Shown: positions 15,331 to 16,856 of the stretch, one piece after another
Position numbering within the stretch: the stretch's first letter is position 1
How the letters are laid out: every line of letters begins with the position of its first letter
NCBI GenBank assembly: GCA_015493625.1
Contig: WGCT01000467.1
Location: forward strand, 1-16,856
From: Draconibacterium sp.
GTDB taxonomy: Bacteria; Bacteroidota; Bacteroidia; Bacteroidales; Prolixibacteraceae
Direction: 5' to 3'
Length of the DNA stretch: 16,856 bases
Made by a program: the position numbers and the translations under genes
Notes under the pieces: model-generated
Databases searched by the model: none
Told to the model about the DNA's origin: nothing
What the model saw: only the letters and a program-made list of their open reading frames with translations

Positions 15331-16771
15331 CTTTCTCTTCAATACGTTCGAATGCTCCCAAATCTGGGCCATCATCGGCAGTTCTGTCTTTGTTTAACAG
15401 GTCGGTTGGAAATTGCAGTCCATACTCGGGCTTGCCAAAATCTTTGGCCGGCGAGAGGGTGTCGAGTGCATAATTATACTCTTCATACGGGTCGATAAAA
15501 AGCGGGTCGGCATCGTTGCCTTTTAACACATTTATATAATGGTCTTTATTTGAAGTATTAAATGTGTCGGGAACCTGAATGATGCAATGGTCGAACAGAA
15601 AATTAAATGTGTTTTCGTTGTTGTTTCCCAGTTCTATTTCCTGAGATATATTGCCATAAATTATACTGTTTCCAAACGTTGCTTTTTCTAAATCGCCAAC
15701 ATAACTTGTTTTCGACCCATCTTCGCCGGGAACAATTAAAACATTCGAAATAACTACCGACGAAGTTGATCGCGGACGACTGGAATAATTCCCCCAGTAG
15801 TTGGCAACTGTTGTGTGGTAAAATTCGTACTCGCCACCTATTAACAGGGCAACAGTGTAAAACCCACAATTCGCAAAAAGGTCGTTGTAGCCATATATTT
15901 TCGATTTCAGCGCAAATAATCCTGCATACGCCATATTCTCTATTCGCGAGTTTGTAAACCGTACCGAAGCGTATCCCTCGTTTTCAATATTACCCACTTG
16001 TAACCCAATATTTGCATTCTTTATGGTGCAAAAGTTGAATAAATTATCGTGACTTCCTGAGTATAAAATAATCCCATTCCACTGGTCGGGAATGTTTTTA
16101 TATCCATCTTCGAGCCGGTCGGACAAGAATGTTATTTGCTGTGCAAAGCTACCGTCAGCAATTATTTTCCCTTTAACATAAAGCCCGGCATCTTTATGGA
16201 AAAATATTTTAGTTCCCGGTTCTATGGTCAATACTGCTGAACTGTCGACAAAAGCATAATCGTACACCAAATAAGGTTTTTCAGAAGTCCAGGTTGTCGT
16301 CTCAAGTTTTTCTCCTTTTATTAGTTTAAAATCTTGGCCGTATGCAATTAGTTTAATATCCTGAATGTTTGAATTGGTGGTAAATTTAATGGAGTCTTGC
16401 ACAACCATTGGCAGGTTCTGCCCGTTGGGGTCGATGGTAACTTCAACAAAAATATAAATGCTGTCGCGTGCCGGAACTTCAATGTTTGCTATTGTGTTGG
16501 CCACTTCGCCGTTTATGTTTAGCCTGAAACTCGAAAAATCGCCGCCACCTAAACTAATGTCCGAAATAATAATGCTTTCGTCGTATGGGTTTTGAACTGT
16601 AAAGCGTTGAGTTGTAGAACCGATGGTGGTGAAGATGGTGTCGAAAGTGATTGTGTCGGCAGAAAAAATAAGCTGTGCATCGGGCGAAGTCATATAACCA
16701 TCATCCTCACACGAAAATAATGTGAAAGATAACGCCACTACTACCAATATTTGAAGTAGATATTTAATCAA
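15320..16771 (-). CDS. Right-handed beta-helix lipoprotein, probably surface-exposed
   Basis: A 483-aa lipoprotein of unknown function. The signal peptide MIKYLLQILVVVALSFTLFS is followed by the lipobox Cys21 and then EDD; acidic residues right after the cysteine are the lipoprotein export signal that sends Bacteroidota lipoproteins to the cell surface. Residues about 35-145 look like an Ig-like domain (FDTIFTTIGSTTQRFTVQNP). From about 160 to 430 short repeats such as LTIEPGTKIFFHKDAGLYVKG, WNGIILYSGSHDN and FTNSRIENMAYAG indicate a right-handed parallel beta-helix, and the end carries DPLFIDP...LSPAKDFG and DLGAFE, typical of these proteins. The only plausible start is TTG at 16771: an in-frame stop lies 6 bases upstream and no ATG precedes the signal peptide. 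It leads the EEP gene in a two-gene unit. Confidence 0.85.
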   Translation of the reverse strand: MIKYLLQILVVVALSFTLFSCEDDGYMTSPDAQLIFSADTITFDTIFTTIGSTTQRFTVQNPYDESIIISDISLGGGDFSSFRLNINGEVANTIANIEVPARDSIYIFVEVTIDPNGQNLPMVVQDSIKFTTNSNIQDIKLIAYGQDFKLIKGEKLETTTWTSEKPYLVYDYAFVDSSAVLTIEPGTKIFFHKDAGLYVKGKIIADGSFAQQITFLSDRLEDGYKNIPDQWNGIILYSGSHDNLFNFCTIKNANIGLQVGNIENEGYASVRFTNSRIENMAYAGLFALKSKIYGYNDLFANCGFYTVALLIGGEYEFYHTTVANYWGNYSSRPRSTSSVVISNVLIVPGEDGSKTSYVGDLEKATFGNSIIYGNISQEIELGNNNENTFNFLFDHCIIQVPDTFNTSNKDHYINVLKGNDADPLFIDPYEEYNYALDTLSPAKDFGKPEYGLQFPTDLLNKDRTADDGPDLGAFERIEEKDEE

Positions 16772-16856
16772 TTTCGACTAAGGTTTATATTATTTAACGC
16801 GCTTATTAACTCCTTATTGCCAAATTTTTTGAAATTAATTTCAACAATATTATGAC
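16772..16856. other. Leader region of the lipoprotein gene (window edge)
   Basis: No gene is visible in these last 85 bases. They hold the upstream region of the leftward lipoprotein gene. I found no exact TAnnTTTG on the minus strand, so the promoter may lie beyond the window. Confidence 0.4.

Noticed and set aside
15331..15375. Longer EEP protein starting at 15375 (MMAQIWEHS...).
   Set aside because: It overlaps the upstream lipoprotein gene by 56 bp and hides the signal peptide; the ATG at 15330 has a purine-rich site and a short coupled overlap.
1..16856. CRISPR arrays, tRNA/rRNA genes, insertion sequences, phage genes or a defence island.
   Set aside because: No regular repeats, cloverleaf-like sequences, transposase, integrase or typical defence domains were seen on either strand.

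Overview
The window looks like a chromosomal segment of a Bacteroidota (Bacteroidetes) bacterium, probably of the marine/sediment Marinilabiliales-Prolixibacteraceae type. Evidence: type IX secretion (T9SS) genes porU, porV and gldJ, the long form of urocanate hydratase, promoters of the TTTG...TAnnTTTG class, few Shine-Dalgarno sequences, many proteins with signal peptides ending in ...AQ or ...SQ, and frequent TCG/TCN serine codons. The family placement is inference; the phylum is well supported.

Layout. 1-2001 (+): urocanate hydratase (hutU), histidine degradation; the rest of a hut cluster would lie off the left edge. 2102-2824 (+): an unrecognised small outer-membrane beta-barrel protein. 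2877-9224 (-): a leftward cluster porU > porV > ispF > CoA-binding protein > thioredoxin-fold protein. porU and porV each have a recognisable promoter; porV/ispF overlap by 1 bp and ispF abuts the CoA-binding gene. 9521-10981 (+): gldJ, divergent from porU across a 296-bp promoter region and closed by a strong terminator. 11051-12340 (+): murF. 12337-12708 (-): thioredoxin, tail-to-tail with murF. 12893-14302 (+): CCA-adding enzyme. 14299-16771 (-): a two-gene unit of a beta-helix lipoprotein followed by a secreted endonuclease/exonuclease/phosphatase-family protein, tail-to-tail with cca.

How the genes work together. PorU is the cell-surface sortase of T9SS, PorV the outer-membrane barrel that carries cargo to it, and GldJ a lipoprotein of the gliding/T9SS apparatus, so the centre is a secretion locus embedded in housekeeping genes (isoprenoid precursor, peptidoglycan, tRNA CCA end, thiol redox). 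No rRNA, tRNA, CRISPR, transposase, integrase or phage gene was found.

I do not see a new multi-gene system. The most notable points are regulatory and architectural: two convergent gene pairs with identical 4-bp stop-codon overlaps and terminators lying inside the opposing coding sequence, a promoter-like element between the gldJ terminator and the murF start that would give a nearly leaderless mRNA, a TTG-initiated putative surface lipoprotein coupled to a secreted nuclease/phosphatase-like enzyme, and an independent porV promoter.
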